From: Chlorobiota bacterium | Lineage (GTDB): Bacteria; Bacteroidota; Bacteroidia; Bacteroidales; JAADGE01 | Direction: 5' to 3' | Length of the DNA stretch: 22,553 nt | NCBI GenBank assembly: GCA_030592825.1 | Contig: JAUVIG010000007.1 | Location: 1-22,553 of the forward strand | Shown here: one piece after another, positions 7,275-15,128 of the stretch | Layout: each line of letters starts with the position of its first letter | How positions within the stretch are numbered: position 1 is the first letter of the stretch | The notes under the pieces: model-generated | Seen by the model: the letters and a program-made list of their open reading frames with translations, nothing else | Databases searched by the model: none | Told to the model about the DNA's origin: nothing | Translations under genes and position numbers: made by a program

Positions 7275-9293
7275 TTACATCTCCTCTAAAACATATTTTG
7301 CATCAAGTAAAAGTTGTTTTTTTAATGTGTTTTTATTCTTAACTGATTTAATGTATATATCATATAACCATTTATCATCAGAATTTATATCACTTAATAT
7401 TTTAGCAATAGCTTTATCATTTATTTCATTTATAATTATTTTTGTATAGGCTTTCATTATAACTAAAAAAATATGCTTATTGCCGGAGTTAATTTCAGCT
7501 TTTGTTATTGTATTATATGCGTTCTGTATTTCGTTAATATTATAATATACAACGCTTAAGTTTATCAAGGTTTCTTGAAAGTTGGGAGAAATTGCAATTG
7601 CTTGTTTATAAAACATAACAGCTTTATCGTGCTGTTTTAGATTCTCATAACATGTTCCTAAATTGTTTAAAACATAAATATGGTAAGGATTTATTTTGTA
7701 TGCTTTTTTAAAATCATTTAAGGCTTCCGAAATTTGATTTAATTGATAATGAGCAAGGCCGCTATACCAATATAGTGGTGTGCTATACGGATCTAATCTG
7801 TATAATTTTGAATTGGCTTTTTCTATTTCATTTAAAACTGACAAATACTCTTTGTCTTGTTTTGCCTCTATTGCTTTTTTAGTATGGATTTCTGAATATA
7901 ACCTTTTTATACCCACAAAAACACCAAATAAAGTTAGTAATATTACAATTGATGATAAGATTAACATCTTGCTTTTTTTCAACTCGGAAGAAAACGCTTT
8001 TTTATTTATTTCTTGATTTTTTGAAATAATTATAATAAAAAAATACGATATAAACAGTAAATGTTCTATCCGCTCTTTTGGAAAACTAAATAACGAAAAA
8101 ATTAGGAATCCGGATAAAACGTAAAACATCATAGTATAAAATATAATGCTTTTTTTATCTGTTAGTTTAAAACTAATTCTAAACAGAAAAACAAAAGCCA
8201 TTATAAATAATAATAAATAAGAAATTAAACCTAAAATGCCGGTTTCAAATAATACCCAAAGAAAGTCGTTGTGGGGTCTTTGATAAAATGTTGTGTTATC
8301 TTCTGATTTTAAATTCTTATTATTCATTTTTATGATTTCAATTTTCCAAGACCCAATTCCATAACCTAATAAATATTTATTATTTAATAAATTAAAGGTT
8401 TTTTCCCATAATTGTATCCTGTCTTTTGTTGAACCATAATTAAAGTTTACTATCTTATTTGTCTGTTTTTCAAAAGTTTTCTTTGTATCAAGTTTAGAAT
8501 AAATCAAAATACCAAAAATAATTGAAGCTATAAAAATAAGTATTAATGCTTTCGTTTTTCTTGTTTTTATTATCTCAAATATTAATTTTTTATTTTTAAA
8601 AAACAATATTGTAATAAATATGAGAGTTAATAATAATCCGAAAACTACAGACAACCAAACTGCTCTTGATAATAGTATTGTGATAAAAAATATTGAAAAA
8701 AACAAAGTAATTACAGCTAATATTCTCCAAAAAGATTTGAATGAAAAAACAGCATAAATTGAAAATGGAACTGTAATAAATAATATTTCAGAAAAAATAT
8801 TTTTGTGAGCTAAAAGTGATGTTATTAAATATAAATTTTGATGTGTAACTTCATTGTGAATTACTATTTTAACAAATTGAAACAAACCTATGACAGATAT
8901 TATACAACTAAAAATAATAATACTCTTCGTTAATTCTTTTTCTAATAATTCAAAATTATTAAATGTATTAATAAAATAAAAGATAAATAAAAAAACAAAA
9001 ATAAACTTAAACCATTCAAATAAACCATCTGCAAAATTAATCGTATAAAACAGACTTATGCCTGTAATTATTATATAAAATAAAAAAAAATAAAAAAAAT
9101 TTAATCTTAAAAAACTTTTTGTGTGTGTAAAATAATTAATAATTGAATAAATAATTAAGATTAATACTAATACAGTAAAAAATATATATCGAATAGTTAA
9201 TGTGGGGTCAATAGTAATATTTAAAAATATAAACGGCAGTAAAACTATTGATAGGTATAAAAAGGTGTTTTTAAACTTTCTATTTTTAATCAT
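7275..9293 (-). CDS. O-antigen ligase/polymerase family membrane protein with C-terminal TPRs
   Basis: The 672-residue protein begins with about ten to eleven membrane helices. A large periplasmic loop contains GIGSWKIE and, near residue 340, QRPHNDFLWVLFETGILGL, the signature of the Wzy_C/WaaL superfamily. Members join oligosaccharides to lipid A core or polymerise O units and exopolysaccharide. After the last helix (about 445-465) the protein continues with a soluble periplasmic part containing TPR repeats (about 500-600, with LNNLGTCYENLKQHDKAVMF). This ligase-plus-TPR form is common in Bacteroidota. It cannot be decided here whether it acts as ligase, polymerase or protein glycosyltransferase, and no other polysaccharide genes are adjacent. 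It is the last gene of the siaB-like/murB/DUF721 operon, 12 bases after the DUF721 gene. Confidence 0.85.
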   Translation of the reverse strand: MIKNRKFKNTFLYLSIVLLPFIFLNITIDPTLTIRYIFFTVLVLILIIYSIINYFTHTKSFLRLNFFYFFLFYIIITGISLFYTINFADGLFEWFKFIFVFLFIFYFINTFNNFELLEKELTKSIIIFSCIISVIGLFQFVKIVIHNEVTHQNLYLITSLLAHKNIFSEILFITVPFSIYAVFSFKSFWRILAVITLFFSIFFITILLSRAVWLSVVFGLLLTLIFITILFFKNKKLIFEIIKTRKTKALILIFIASIIFGILIYSKLDTKKTFEKQTNKIVNFNYGSTKDRIQLWEKTFNLLNNKYLLGYGIGSWKIEIIKMNNKNLKSEDNTTFYQRPHNDFLWVLFETGILGLISYLLLFIMAFVFLFRISFKLTDKKSIIFYTMMFYVLSGFLIFSLFSFPKERIEHLLFISYFFIIIISKNQEINKKAFSSELKKSKMLILSSIVILLTLFGVFVGIKRLYSEIHTKKAIEAKQDKEYLSVLNEIEKANSKLYRLDPYSTPLYWYSGLAHYQLNQISEALNDFKKAYKINPYHIYVLNNLGTCYENLKQHDKAVMFYKQAIAISPNFQETLINLSVVYYNINEIQNAYNTITKAEINSGNKHIFLVIMKAYTKIIINEINDKAIAKILSDINSDDKWLYDIYIKSVKNKNTLKKQLLLDAKYVLEEM

Positions 9294-9305
9294 AACTGTA
9301 AAGAT

Positions 9306-9596
9306 TTACAAAAACACAAGATCATTGATCAAAGTTTCGCCGGCATCAGAATTTATACGCTCAATAATTTCTGTTTTCATCATTAAAAGTTCATGCTTAA
9401 CAACTGAAGACCTTAATTTAATATAAAAAACGCCCCTTTTAATGTACATATATTCTGTTTGTTCGGCAATATTCTTGCCCATTAATTCTTCCCAATTTCG
9501 TTTTAATTGTATCTCTTTAATTTTATGTTCACCGCCGATAGCTTGAACAAATCTTTTTAAGACATGTTTGAGCGGTTCTGTATTGTTTCTTCTCAT
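9306..9596 (-). CDS. DUF721 (DciA-like) protein
   Basis: The 96-residue protein matches the DUF721 family. It has an N-terminal helix with LKHVLKRFVQAIGG, then WEELMGKNIAEQTE, then a strand pattern YIKRGVFYIKLRSSVVKHELLMMK, and ends in a conserved helix and INDLVFL. DUF721 includes DciA, the ancestral helicase operator that loads DnaB in bacteria lacking DnaC/DnaI. Bacteroidota members are short like this one and have the KH-like fold alone. Their role in replication is inferred from the family. It is in an operon 10 bases after murB and 12 bases before the O-antigen ligase gene, a context with no direct replication link. Confidence 0.85.
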   Translation of the reverse strand: MRRNNTEPLKHVLKRFVQAIGGEHKIKEIQLKRNWEELMGKNIAEQTEYMYIKRGVFYIKLRSSVVKHELLMMKTEIIERINSDAGETLINDLVFL

Positions 9597-9606
9597 ATAC
9601 GTTCAA

Positions 9607-10620
9607 TTATATTACAATTGTTACTTCACAATTAATTTCTACATCAAATTTCTTTAAAATTGATCTTTTTATTTCTTCGGAAAAATTGAAAATGTCAAGC
9701 CCCGATGCATTGGCGTAATTAACGATTACAAGTGCTTGCTTATCATAAACACCTACTCCGTTTCTTCTTTTTCCTTTCCAATTACAAAGATCAATTAATT
9801 GTCCGGCTGCAAGTTTTACATAATTTTTTCCGGCAGGAAAAGAGATAATTTCAGGGAATTTTGATTTTAAGATTTTAAATTTTCCGACAGGAATAACAGG
9901 GTTTTTGAAGAAACTTCCTGCATTGGGAAACTTATTTGTATCAGGCAATTTGCTTTCTCTTATTTTTATTATAGCATTTCTTACATCTGCAATTGTAGGC
10001 TCATTAACATATTTCAGTTCATCTTTAATAGTTCCGTATTCAAGTTTCAACTTATGTTTCTTTGTTAACTTAAAAGTAACGTTCAGAATAATGAATTGGT
10101 CTTTGTGTTCGTTTTTAAAAATGCTGCTGCGATATCCGAATTTACATTCTTTCCTGTTAAATTTTTGAATTTCAGATGTATTCCGATTTAATGCTTCTAA
10201 CTCGAAAAAGACATCTTTTAATTCAACACCGTATGCACCAATATTTTGCACAGGTCCGGCACCTACTGTTCCGGGTATTAAAGAAAGGTTTTCTGCACCA
10301 CCAAAATCATTTTTAACACAATAATTCACAAAATCATCCCAAACCTCTCCTCCTGCAACTTTTAAATAAACAAAATCACCTGTCTCTTTAATTTTTTCGA
10401 TACCTTTATTCTGCATATGAATTACAATGCCGTCAAAATCATTTAGAAACAAAATATTACTTCCGCAACCGAGAATTAATATTTTATTGTTCTTAAAAAC
10501 ATCTGTTTTTGAGAATTCTGACAGCTCTGATTCAGCCTTACAAAAAAAGGAATAAACAGACTTAACATCAATGTTAAATGTGTTATATTCCTTTAAAGAA
10601 AATAACTTTTTAAGGTTCAT
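9607..10620 (-). CDS. murB: UDP-N-acetylenolpyruvoylglucosamine reductase
   Basis: MurB reduces UDP-GlcNAc-enolpyruvate to UDP-MurNAc with NADPH and FAD in the cytoplasm, the second committed step of peptidoglycan synthesis. The 337-residue protein shows the FAD-binding segments ILGCGSNILFLNDF (about 48-61) and SLIPGTVGAGPVQNIGAYG (113-131). It also has the type I signature GYRSSIFK (162-169), the proton donor serine in NAGSFFKNP (Ser236), and the C-terminal catalytic glutamate in CEVTIV (Glu332). Length and the Tyr-Arg-x-Ser motif put it in the E. coli-like type I class. It is the second gene of the four-gene operon, 14 bases after the SiaB-like kinase. All active-site residues are present, so it should be functional. 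Confidence 0.97.
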   Translation of the reverse strand: MNLKKLFSLKEYNTFNIDVKSVYSFFCKAESELSEFSKTDVFKNNKILILGCGSNILFLNDFDGIVIHMQNKGIEKIKETGDFVYLKVAGGEVWDDFVNYCVKNDFGGAENLSLIPGTVGAGPVQNIGAYGVELKDVFFELEALNRNTSEIQKFNRKECKFGYRSSIFKNEHKDQFIILNVTFKLTKKHKLKLEYGTIKDELKYVNEPTIADVRNAIIKIRESKLPDTNKFPNAGSFFKNPVIPVGKFKILKSKFPEIISFPAGKNYVKLAAGQLIDLCNWKGKRRNGVGVYDKQALVIVNYANASGLDIFNFSEEIKRSILKKFDVEINCEVTIVI

Positions 10621-10634
10621 TATTATTTAGAATC

Positions 10635-11201
10635 CTATGTTTCTGTATTTACTCTTACTTTTAAAACAAAATATTTATTGTTTTTATCGGCAGGGAAAAA
10701 TATATAATCCAAATGGTTTTTAGTTTTTCGTGCAATATCTATCAAACCAAGTCCTGCACCACCCTTTCCTGAAATTTTACCTTCTCTCAATTGCTTTTTA
10801 TACATCGCTTTAAGTTCTTCAAGTGTAGATGCATTTAATATGTCAATCGAATCTTTAAGTGTTTTCACCTGCTTATTATCAACAATATTAGCCGTAATAA
10901 TATGATATGCATCATTCTTTTTCCCTAACATAAATAAACCTTTCCCCAAACTGACATCATGAAACATATTGTCCGAATGTTTGGTCATGTTTTGCAAAAT
11001 CTCAATCATGGTATGATGCAAAGTTCTTTTAACAGCTCTGGATTCTTGTTGTTTTTCAGTTTCATCACTTGTTAAAGCCGTAAAAACTTTAGTAATAGTG
11101 TGATTAAACTTTCCAACGTAAACAAGCGAAATACCATGTTCTTCAAAACTGTCATATAACAAAATCAAAGAACTCAAAAATGTTGAATCAAAATCTCTCA
11201 T
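10635..11201 (-). CDS. SiaB-like (DUF6272) GHKL-fold protein kinase
   Basis: The 188-residue cytosolic protein matches the SiaB family. An N-box-like helix HTMIEILQNMTKHS has Glu67 and Asn71. The glycine-rich ATP lid is GKGGAGLGLIDIA (146-158). The fold resembles anti-sigma factors and histidine kinase ATPase domains. In Pseudomonas, SiaB phosphorylates the small partner SiaC and the PP2C phosphatase SiaA reverses this, controlling the diguanylate cyclase SiaD. Bacteroidota homologues are usually linked to a DUF1987 (SiaC) protein, but none is present in this window. A SpoIIE-type phosphatase gene is at 118-2268. This gene leads the murB operon, so it may be expressed with cell-wall synthesis genes. 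Family assignment is good; the substrate is unknown. Confidence 0.85.
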   Translation of the reverse strand: MRDFDSTFLSSLILLYDSFEEHGISLVYVGKFNHTITKVFTALTSDETEKQQESRAVKRTLHHTMIEILQNMTKHSDNMFHDVSLGKGLFMLGKKNDAYHIITANIVDNKQVKTLKDSIDILNASTLEELKAMYKKQLREGKISGKGGAGLGLIDIARKTKNHLDYIFFPADKNNKYFVLKVRVNTET

Positions 11202-11231
11202 AATAAATCCGGTATTTTAAATAATTTACTT

Positions 11232-11239
11232 CAAAATTA
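11232..11239 (-). promoter_or_regulatory. Candidate -7 element of the siaB-like/murB operon
   Basis: On the minus strand TAATTTTG fits TAnnTTTG and lies about 30 bases before the start codon at 11201. No TTTG is found at the expected -33 distance, so support is partial. Confidence 0.35.
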
Positions 11240-11248
11240 AAATAAATT

Positions 11249-11278
11249 ATTGATTTTTTAGTGTAATTTCTATATTTG
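11249..11278 (+). promoter_or_regulatory. Candidate promoter of the dipeptidyl peptidase gene
   Basis: TATATTTG (11271-11278) is a full match to TAnnTTTG. ATTG (11249-11252) stands 18 bases upstream as a -33 element. Transcription would start near 11284, giving a leader of about 170 bases. Confidence 0.45.
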
Positions 11279-11453
11279 TATTAAAATTATCAAAATTTAT
11301 ACCAATATTAAATTTAGAAATCAGAAACTTTAAATTGTATGCTTGGAATTAAAATTTATTTCATATATAATATTTTTCAGTTTTAAAAGCAGTTTAAACC
11401 TAAATTTATGTTCAAATCTCAAAAAAATCTAAATTCTAAAAATCTACTTGCCG

Positions 11454-13661
11454 ATGAAACATTTTAAATTTTTAATTTTTGTTATTCTTTCAGGATTATT
11501 AATAGCTCCTTCTTTTGCTCAAGAAAAACCTAGAGACATTACTGTTGCTGATCTATGGAAAACATGGACATTTTGGTCAAACTCTGTATATGGCGTAAGG
11601 TCAATGAATGACGGTATACATTACTCAACAATTATACGTAACGGAGATATCATAAAATACAGCTATGAAACCGGCAAAATAGTCGATACACTATTCAATG
11701 CATCCGTATCAGGAATTAGTCCGGATGATTATGAATTTAATGCAGATGAAACAAAAATTCTTTTTCAAACAAATTATGAAAGAATTTACAGACGCTCTTT
11801 TACGGCAGATTATTATGTTTATACTATTAAAAATAAAAATTTGAAAAAGGTATCTGATAAGGGGAAACAACAAATTGCATCATTTTCTCCGGATGCAGAT
11901 AAAATTGCATTTATCAGAAAGAATAATATGTTTATAAAATATCTTATATCCGGTGATGAAAAACAGATAACATTTGACGGCGAGCATAATAAAATAATCA
12001 ACGGAATTCCGGATTGGGTTTATGAAGAAGAGTTTGAATTTAATAAAGCCTATGAATGGTCACCTGACGGGAAAAAAATTGCATACATCAAATTTAATGA
12101 ATCAAATGTTAAAATGTTCGATATGACTGTTTTTGCAGGAAAAAGTCCAAAGGTTGAAAACAATGTTTTATATCCTGAGAACAGATCATTCAAATACCCG
12201 AAAGCCGGTGAAGATAATTCTGTAGTAAGTGTAAATATTTATGACCTTGAAACGGATAAAACAATTTCTGTTGATATAGGTTCAGAAACAGATATTTATA
12301 TTCCGAGATTAAGATGGACTAAAGATGTTAACAAATTATGTGTTTTCAGATTGAACAGATTGCAGAATAAATTTGAATTATTAATTGCAAATCCTGAAAA
12401 CGGTAAAACGAATGTCATTTATACTGAAACTAATAAATACTTTATTGACGAAACTGATTTTGATAATTTACAGTTCTCTGATGACGGCATACACTTTGTA
12501 ATGACTAGTGAAAGAGACGGATACAGGCATTTGTATTTGCATGATATGACAGGCAAAAAACCGATACAATTAACTTCGGGAAATTGGGATGTAACGGAAT
12601 TTTACGGTTACGATAAAGATAATAAAATGTATTATTATCAATCGGCTGAAGAATCACCGATTAAAAGAGGGGTATATAAGATCAGCTTTAACGGAAAGAA
12701 GAAAGTTAAACTTTCAGAAAAGTCAGGTACTAATGATGCCCAATTCAACAATAATTTTAAATACTATATTAATTTCTTCTCAAATTCAAAAACACCTGAA
12801 TATATTACATTGAATAATTCAGACGGAGAAATTATAAGAGTATTAAAAGATAACAAAATTTTAAAATCAAAGACAGAGGAATACGGTGGTGTAAATAAAA
12901 AATTCTTCAGCTTTAAGACATCTGAAGGTGTTGAATTAAATGCCTTTATAATTACTCCGCAAAACTTTGAAAACTTTAAAGAAACAAAAAAATATCCTGT
13001 TATAATAGATCAATACAGCGGGCCGGGCTCTCAAACTGTTCTTGATAATTGGAGTTTTGGTTGGCATAACTTGTTAGCACAAAAAGGAGTCATTATAATA
13101 AGTGTTGATACACGAGGTACAGGAGCAAGAGGAGAAGAATTCAGGAAACAAACATATTTGCAACTCGGTAAATATGAGACTGTTGATCTTATTGAAACAG
13201 CCAAATATCTCAAGAAATTACCTTATGTAAATCCGGATAAGATCGGTATTTGGGGATGGAGTTACGGCGGTTTTTTGACATCTTTATGTATGACAAAAGG
13301 AGCTGACGAATATGTAGCCGGAATTGCAGTTGCACCTGTTACAAACTGGAGATATTACGATAATATTTATACCGAGCGTTTTATGCGAACACCTCAAGAA
13401 AATCCAAACGGATATGATAATAATTCTCCGATAAACTTTGCAGATAAATTAAGAGGAGATTTTTTAATTATTCACGGTTCTGCTGATGATAACGTACATT
13501 TGCAAAATACAGCTGAATTCACTGAAGCTTTAGTGCAAGCAAACAAACAATTCGAACAATTTATTTATACAAACAGAAATCACAGCATATACGGAGGTAA
13601 TACAAGATTTCACTTATATACAAAAATGTTGAAATTTTGGGAAGAGCATTTGTTTGATTAG
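11454..13661 (+). CDS. Dipeptidyl peptidase IV (S9B family), secreted
   Basis: The 735-residue precursor has a signal peptide (1-23, ending SFAQ), an eight-bladed beta-propeller (about 30-480) and an alpha/beta hydrolase domain. The catalytic triad is Ser603 in GWSYGG, Asp678 in GSADDNVH and His710 in NRNHSIYG. The Ser-Asp and Asp-His distances of 75 and 32 are close to those of human DPP4 (78 and 32). The double-glutamate loop that holds the free substrate N-terminus is visible as DWVYEEEF near 187-194. It should remove X-Pro and X-Ala dipeptides from peptides in the periplasm or at the surface, helping peptide use. A TTG six bases upstream is in frame, but the ATG at 11454 gives a normal Met-Lys signal peptide start and is preferred. 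The gene stands alone, divergent from the murB operon. Confidence 0.95.
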   Translation: MKHFKFLIFVILSGLLIAPSFAQEKPRDITVADLWKTWTFWSNSVYGVRSMNDGIHYSTIIRNGDIIKYSYETGKIVDTLFNASVSGISPDDYEFNADETKILFQTNYERIYRRSFTADYYVYTIKNKNLKKVSDKGKQQIASFSPDADKIAFIRKNNMFIKYLISGDEKQITFDGEHNKIINGIPDWVYEEEFEFNKAYEWSPDGKKIAYIKFNESNVKMFDMTVFAGKSPKVENNVLYPENRSFKYPKAGEDNSVVSVNIYDLETDKTISVDIGSETDIYIPRLRWTKDVNKLCVFRLNRLQNKFELLIANPENGKTNVIYTETNKYFIDETDFDNLQFSDDGIHFVMTSERDGYRHLYLHDMTGKKPIQLTSGNWDVTEFYGYDKDNKMYYYQSAEESPIKRGVYKISFNGKKKVKLSEKSGTNDAQFNNNFKYYINFFSNSKTPEYITLNNSDGEIIRVLKDNKILKSKTEEYGGVNKKFFSFKTSEGVELNAFIITPQNFENFKETKKYPVIIDQYSGPGSQTVLDNWSFGWHNLLAQKGVIIISVDTRGTGARGEEFRKQTYLQLGKYETVDLIETAKYLKKLPYVNPDKIGIWGWSYGGFLTSLCMTKGADEYVAGIAVAPVTNWRYYDNIYTERFMRTPQENPNGYDNNSPINFADKLRGDFLIIHGSADDNVHLQNTAEFTEALVQANKQFEQFIYTNRNHSIYGGNTRFHLYTKMLKFWEEHLFD

Positions 13662-13819
13662 AAGTTATAAGTCAGATATTAGAAGATAGAAAAAAAAAGC
13701 AATAATGAGAAAAGCTAATCCGAGATCACCTGACAGAAAAAAATAAAACGTATATTACATACATATGAGTTGATTGAAAATAAAACAATTTGATTATTTT
13801 CTTTGAATTGTAAAAAAAA

Positions 13820-13850
13820 TTTGTTATTTTTAACCTATAAGTTAATTTTG
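13820..13850 (+). promoter_or_regulatory. Promoter and palindromic operator of the toxin-antitoxin-chaperone operon
   Basis: TTTG (13820-13823), 19 bases, then TAATTTTG (13843-13850) matches the Bacteroidota -33/-7 pair at ideal spacing. Between and into the -7 element lies the inverted repeat TTAAC-N6-GTTAA (13830-13845), where an HTH antitoxin would block RNA polymerase. The final G of the -7 element is the first base of the GTG that is the only normal start codon of the toxin. The promoter and this start therefore conflict: the transcript from this promoter would begin after the GTG. Confidence 0.5.
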
Positions 13851-14242
13851 TGCACAGAAATTGTATAAAGATATTTGAAAACAAACACAAAACAACTATT
13901 TTACATGTTGATAAGGAAAATGCATATATCATACTTCCATACATTTTTAATGATGGTAATATACTTAATGAATTTAGAATTATCAAAACCATTCTTGCTG
14001 AAAATGATCGCAATAGAGAAAAGTATTGTAAAGTTAATGCCGTAAACACCGGAAAAGTTTTTGAAATGCGTTTTACAAAAAATAACAGAAATGACAGAAT
14101 ATATTGCATTGAGAAATCCAAATCCCAAAAAAGGAATATAATATTAATTGAACTTTTTAAAGGCAAAAAAAGCAATGATATTCCAAAAAAAATTATAACC
14201 AAACTAAAAAAAACAATCTCGAAATACGACTACGATGTATAA
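13850..14242 (+). CDS. RelE/HigB-like toxin of a toxin-antitoxin-chaperone operon
   Basis: The 130-residue basic protein carries a RelE/HigB-like core in its second half. A Gly-Lys-Val-Phe-Glu-Met-Arg-Phe strand (68-75) is followed by a strand with RIYCIEK (83-89), a strand IILIELFKGKKSND (97-110) and a C-terminal basic helix with IPKKIITKLKKTISKY (111-126). This is the usual order GxxYELR, yRvlYf, ivLLHgFxKK in Gp49/HigB ribonucleases, which cut mRNA on the ribosome. The usual K/R-rich sites are kept. The start is uncertain: GTG at 13850 is the only ATG/GTG/TTG between the upstream in-frame stop at 13838 and Met73, and it overlaps the predicted -7 element. The stop overlaps the antitoxin start by eight bases. 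Family assignment rests on pattern and on the neighbours, as similarity is moderate. Confidence 0.72.
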   Translation: MHRNCIKIFENKHKTTILHVDKENAYIILPYIFNDGNILNEFRIIKTILAENDRNREKYCKVNAVNTGKVFEMRFTKNNRNDRIYCIEKSKSQKRNIILIELFKGKKSNDIPKKIITKLKKTISKYDYDV

Positions 14243-14657
14243 AGACGAAATCAACAACTATATTGAAAAATTAGATATTACTTCAAATGATTTTGATTTG
14301 GAATTTGAAACTGAAATGATTCAAATGAGATTTATGAGTGAAGTTGAGAGGTTAATGGATGAGAATAAAATCTCAAAATCAAAATTGTCTAAACTAATTG
14401 GAACTTCTGCAAGTTTTATTACTCAATTGTTTCAAGGCAATAAAAAACTAAACCTTGAAACTATTGCAAAGTTTCAATATGCACTTGACTATAAATTTAA
14501 AATTGATGCGGTAAAAGATGTTTCAAGACCACTTTCTTATTTAGGATATGATGAAACTGAAAACAATATTTTTGATTTATTCAATTATAAAAAAATGTCC
14601 GTTCTAAAAAATAAAGTTGCACCAATTATTAAAGATAATTATCAAAATGCAGTATAA
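14235..14657 (+). CDS. HTH (Xre/HigA-like) antitoxin with C-terminal extension
   Basis: The 140-residue protein has an acidic N-terminal region, then an Xre-type helix-turn-helix at about 35-90. Its helices include LMDENKISKSKLSKLIG, then a turn, TSASFITQLFQGNK and LNLETIAKFQYAL. This should bind the operator in front of the operon. After the HTH, residues 95-140 form an extension with clustered aromatic and aliphatic residues (PLSYLGY, NIFDLFNY, then MSVLKNKVAPII). In mycobacterial HigA1 of the TAC system, a comparable C-terminal segment makes the antitoxin unstable and dependent on the SecB-like chaperone; I infer the same here. Its ATG lies inside the last codons of the toxin gene, and its TAA shares one base with the chaperone ATG, so the three genes are translationally coupled. 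Confidence 0.85.
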   Translation: MYKDEINNYIEKLDITSNDFDLEFETEMIQMRFMSEVERLMDENKISKSKLSKLIGTSASFITQLFQGNKKLNLETIAKFQYALDYKFKIDAVKDVSRPLSYLGYDETENNIFDLFNYKKMSVLKNKVAPIIKDNYQNAV

Positions 14658-15118
14658 TGAAAGCAATACTTTCAGATTTAAAATTAAACAGATATTTTAT
14701 TCTTGATTCACGTTTAGCAACAAGATATTATAAATCGAATAAAATATTAGGTGTTAAGCAAAACCTCAATAATCGCCCGTTTGAAATAGAATTTGAAATT
14801 TTAGAAAGCGAAAAGAAAGAGGATATAGCTATAACCGTTAATATCAACAGTTTTTCTTTAAACAGAGGGAAAAAAACAGGTGGTTACGATTTCAGTATTA
14901 CAGCAAGAGGCTTTTTTACTTTAGAGAATATAGAAGATATTGAAGAAGATAAAGAGATTCAGTATATTATGTATTCTGCTTTGCCTATGATAATCAGTAT
15001 TTGCCGGTCTCATATAAGTTCAATAACTACAAATGGTCTTTATGGTGTATATACTCTACCGGCTATTAATCTACCGGCTATTGTTGATGATTGGTTCGAT
15101 GAAGAGCAAGAAGATTAA
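14657..15118 (+). CDS. SecB-like chaperone of a toxin-antitoxin-chaperone operon
   Basis: The 153-residue protein is about the size of E. coli SecB (155). Its C-terminal half fits the SecB fold. A strand with FSITARGFFTLENIED (79-94) is followed by a helix around ALPMIISICRSHISSITTNG (108-127). Then comes LYGVYTLPAINLPAIVDDW (128-146), corresponding to the conserved SecB segment in which a helix ends in SxxTxRgxFPxLxLxPVNF. The N-terminal part (residues 1-70) has the long alternating strands of the family. SecB itself is mainly a proteobacterial export factor. In other phyla SecB-like genes are often the third gene of TAC systems, where they fold and protect the antitoxin. The gene overlaps the antitoxin by one base and ends 10 bases before a tRNA gene. 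Whether it also serves protein export cannot be told. Confidence 0.78.
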   Translation: MKAILSDLKLNRYFILDSRLATRYYKSNKILGVKQNLNNRPFEIEFEILESEKKEDIAITVNINSFSLNRGKKTGGYDFSITARGFFTLENIEDIEEDKEIQYIMYSALPMIISICRSHISSITTNGLYGVYTLPAINLPAIVDDWFDEEQED

Positions 15119-15128
15119 ATACATTATT

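Noticed and set aside
11448..11453. TTG start for the dipeptidyl peptidase six bases earlier
   Set aside because: ATG at 11454 starts a normal signal peptide (Met-Lys-His-Phe-Lys), and TTG starts are rare in such genes.
13662..13819. Remnant of the tRNA 3' end or an attachment site upstream of the TAC operon
   Set aside because: No stretch resembling the T-arm and acceptor end of the tRNA-Leu is present, so integrase-mediated insertion is not supported.
13726..14202. Minus-strand open frame of 158 residues opposite the toxin gene, rich in Leu, Phe and Ser
   Set aside because: It is the antisense of an AT-rich lysine/asparagine-coding gene, which always yields Phe/Leu/Ile-rich shadow frames. 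The plus-strand frame overlaps and couples to the antitoxin and has family-like motifs.
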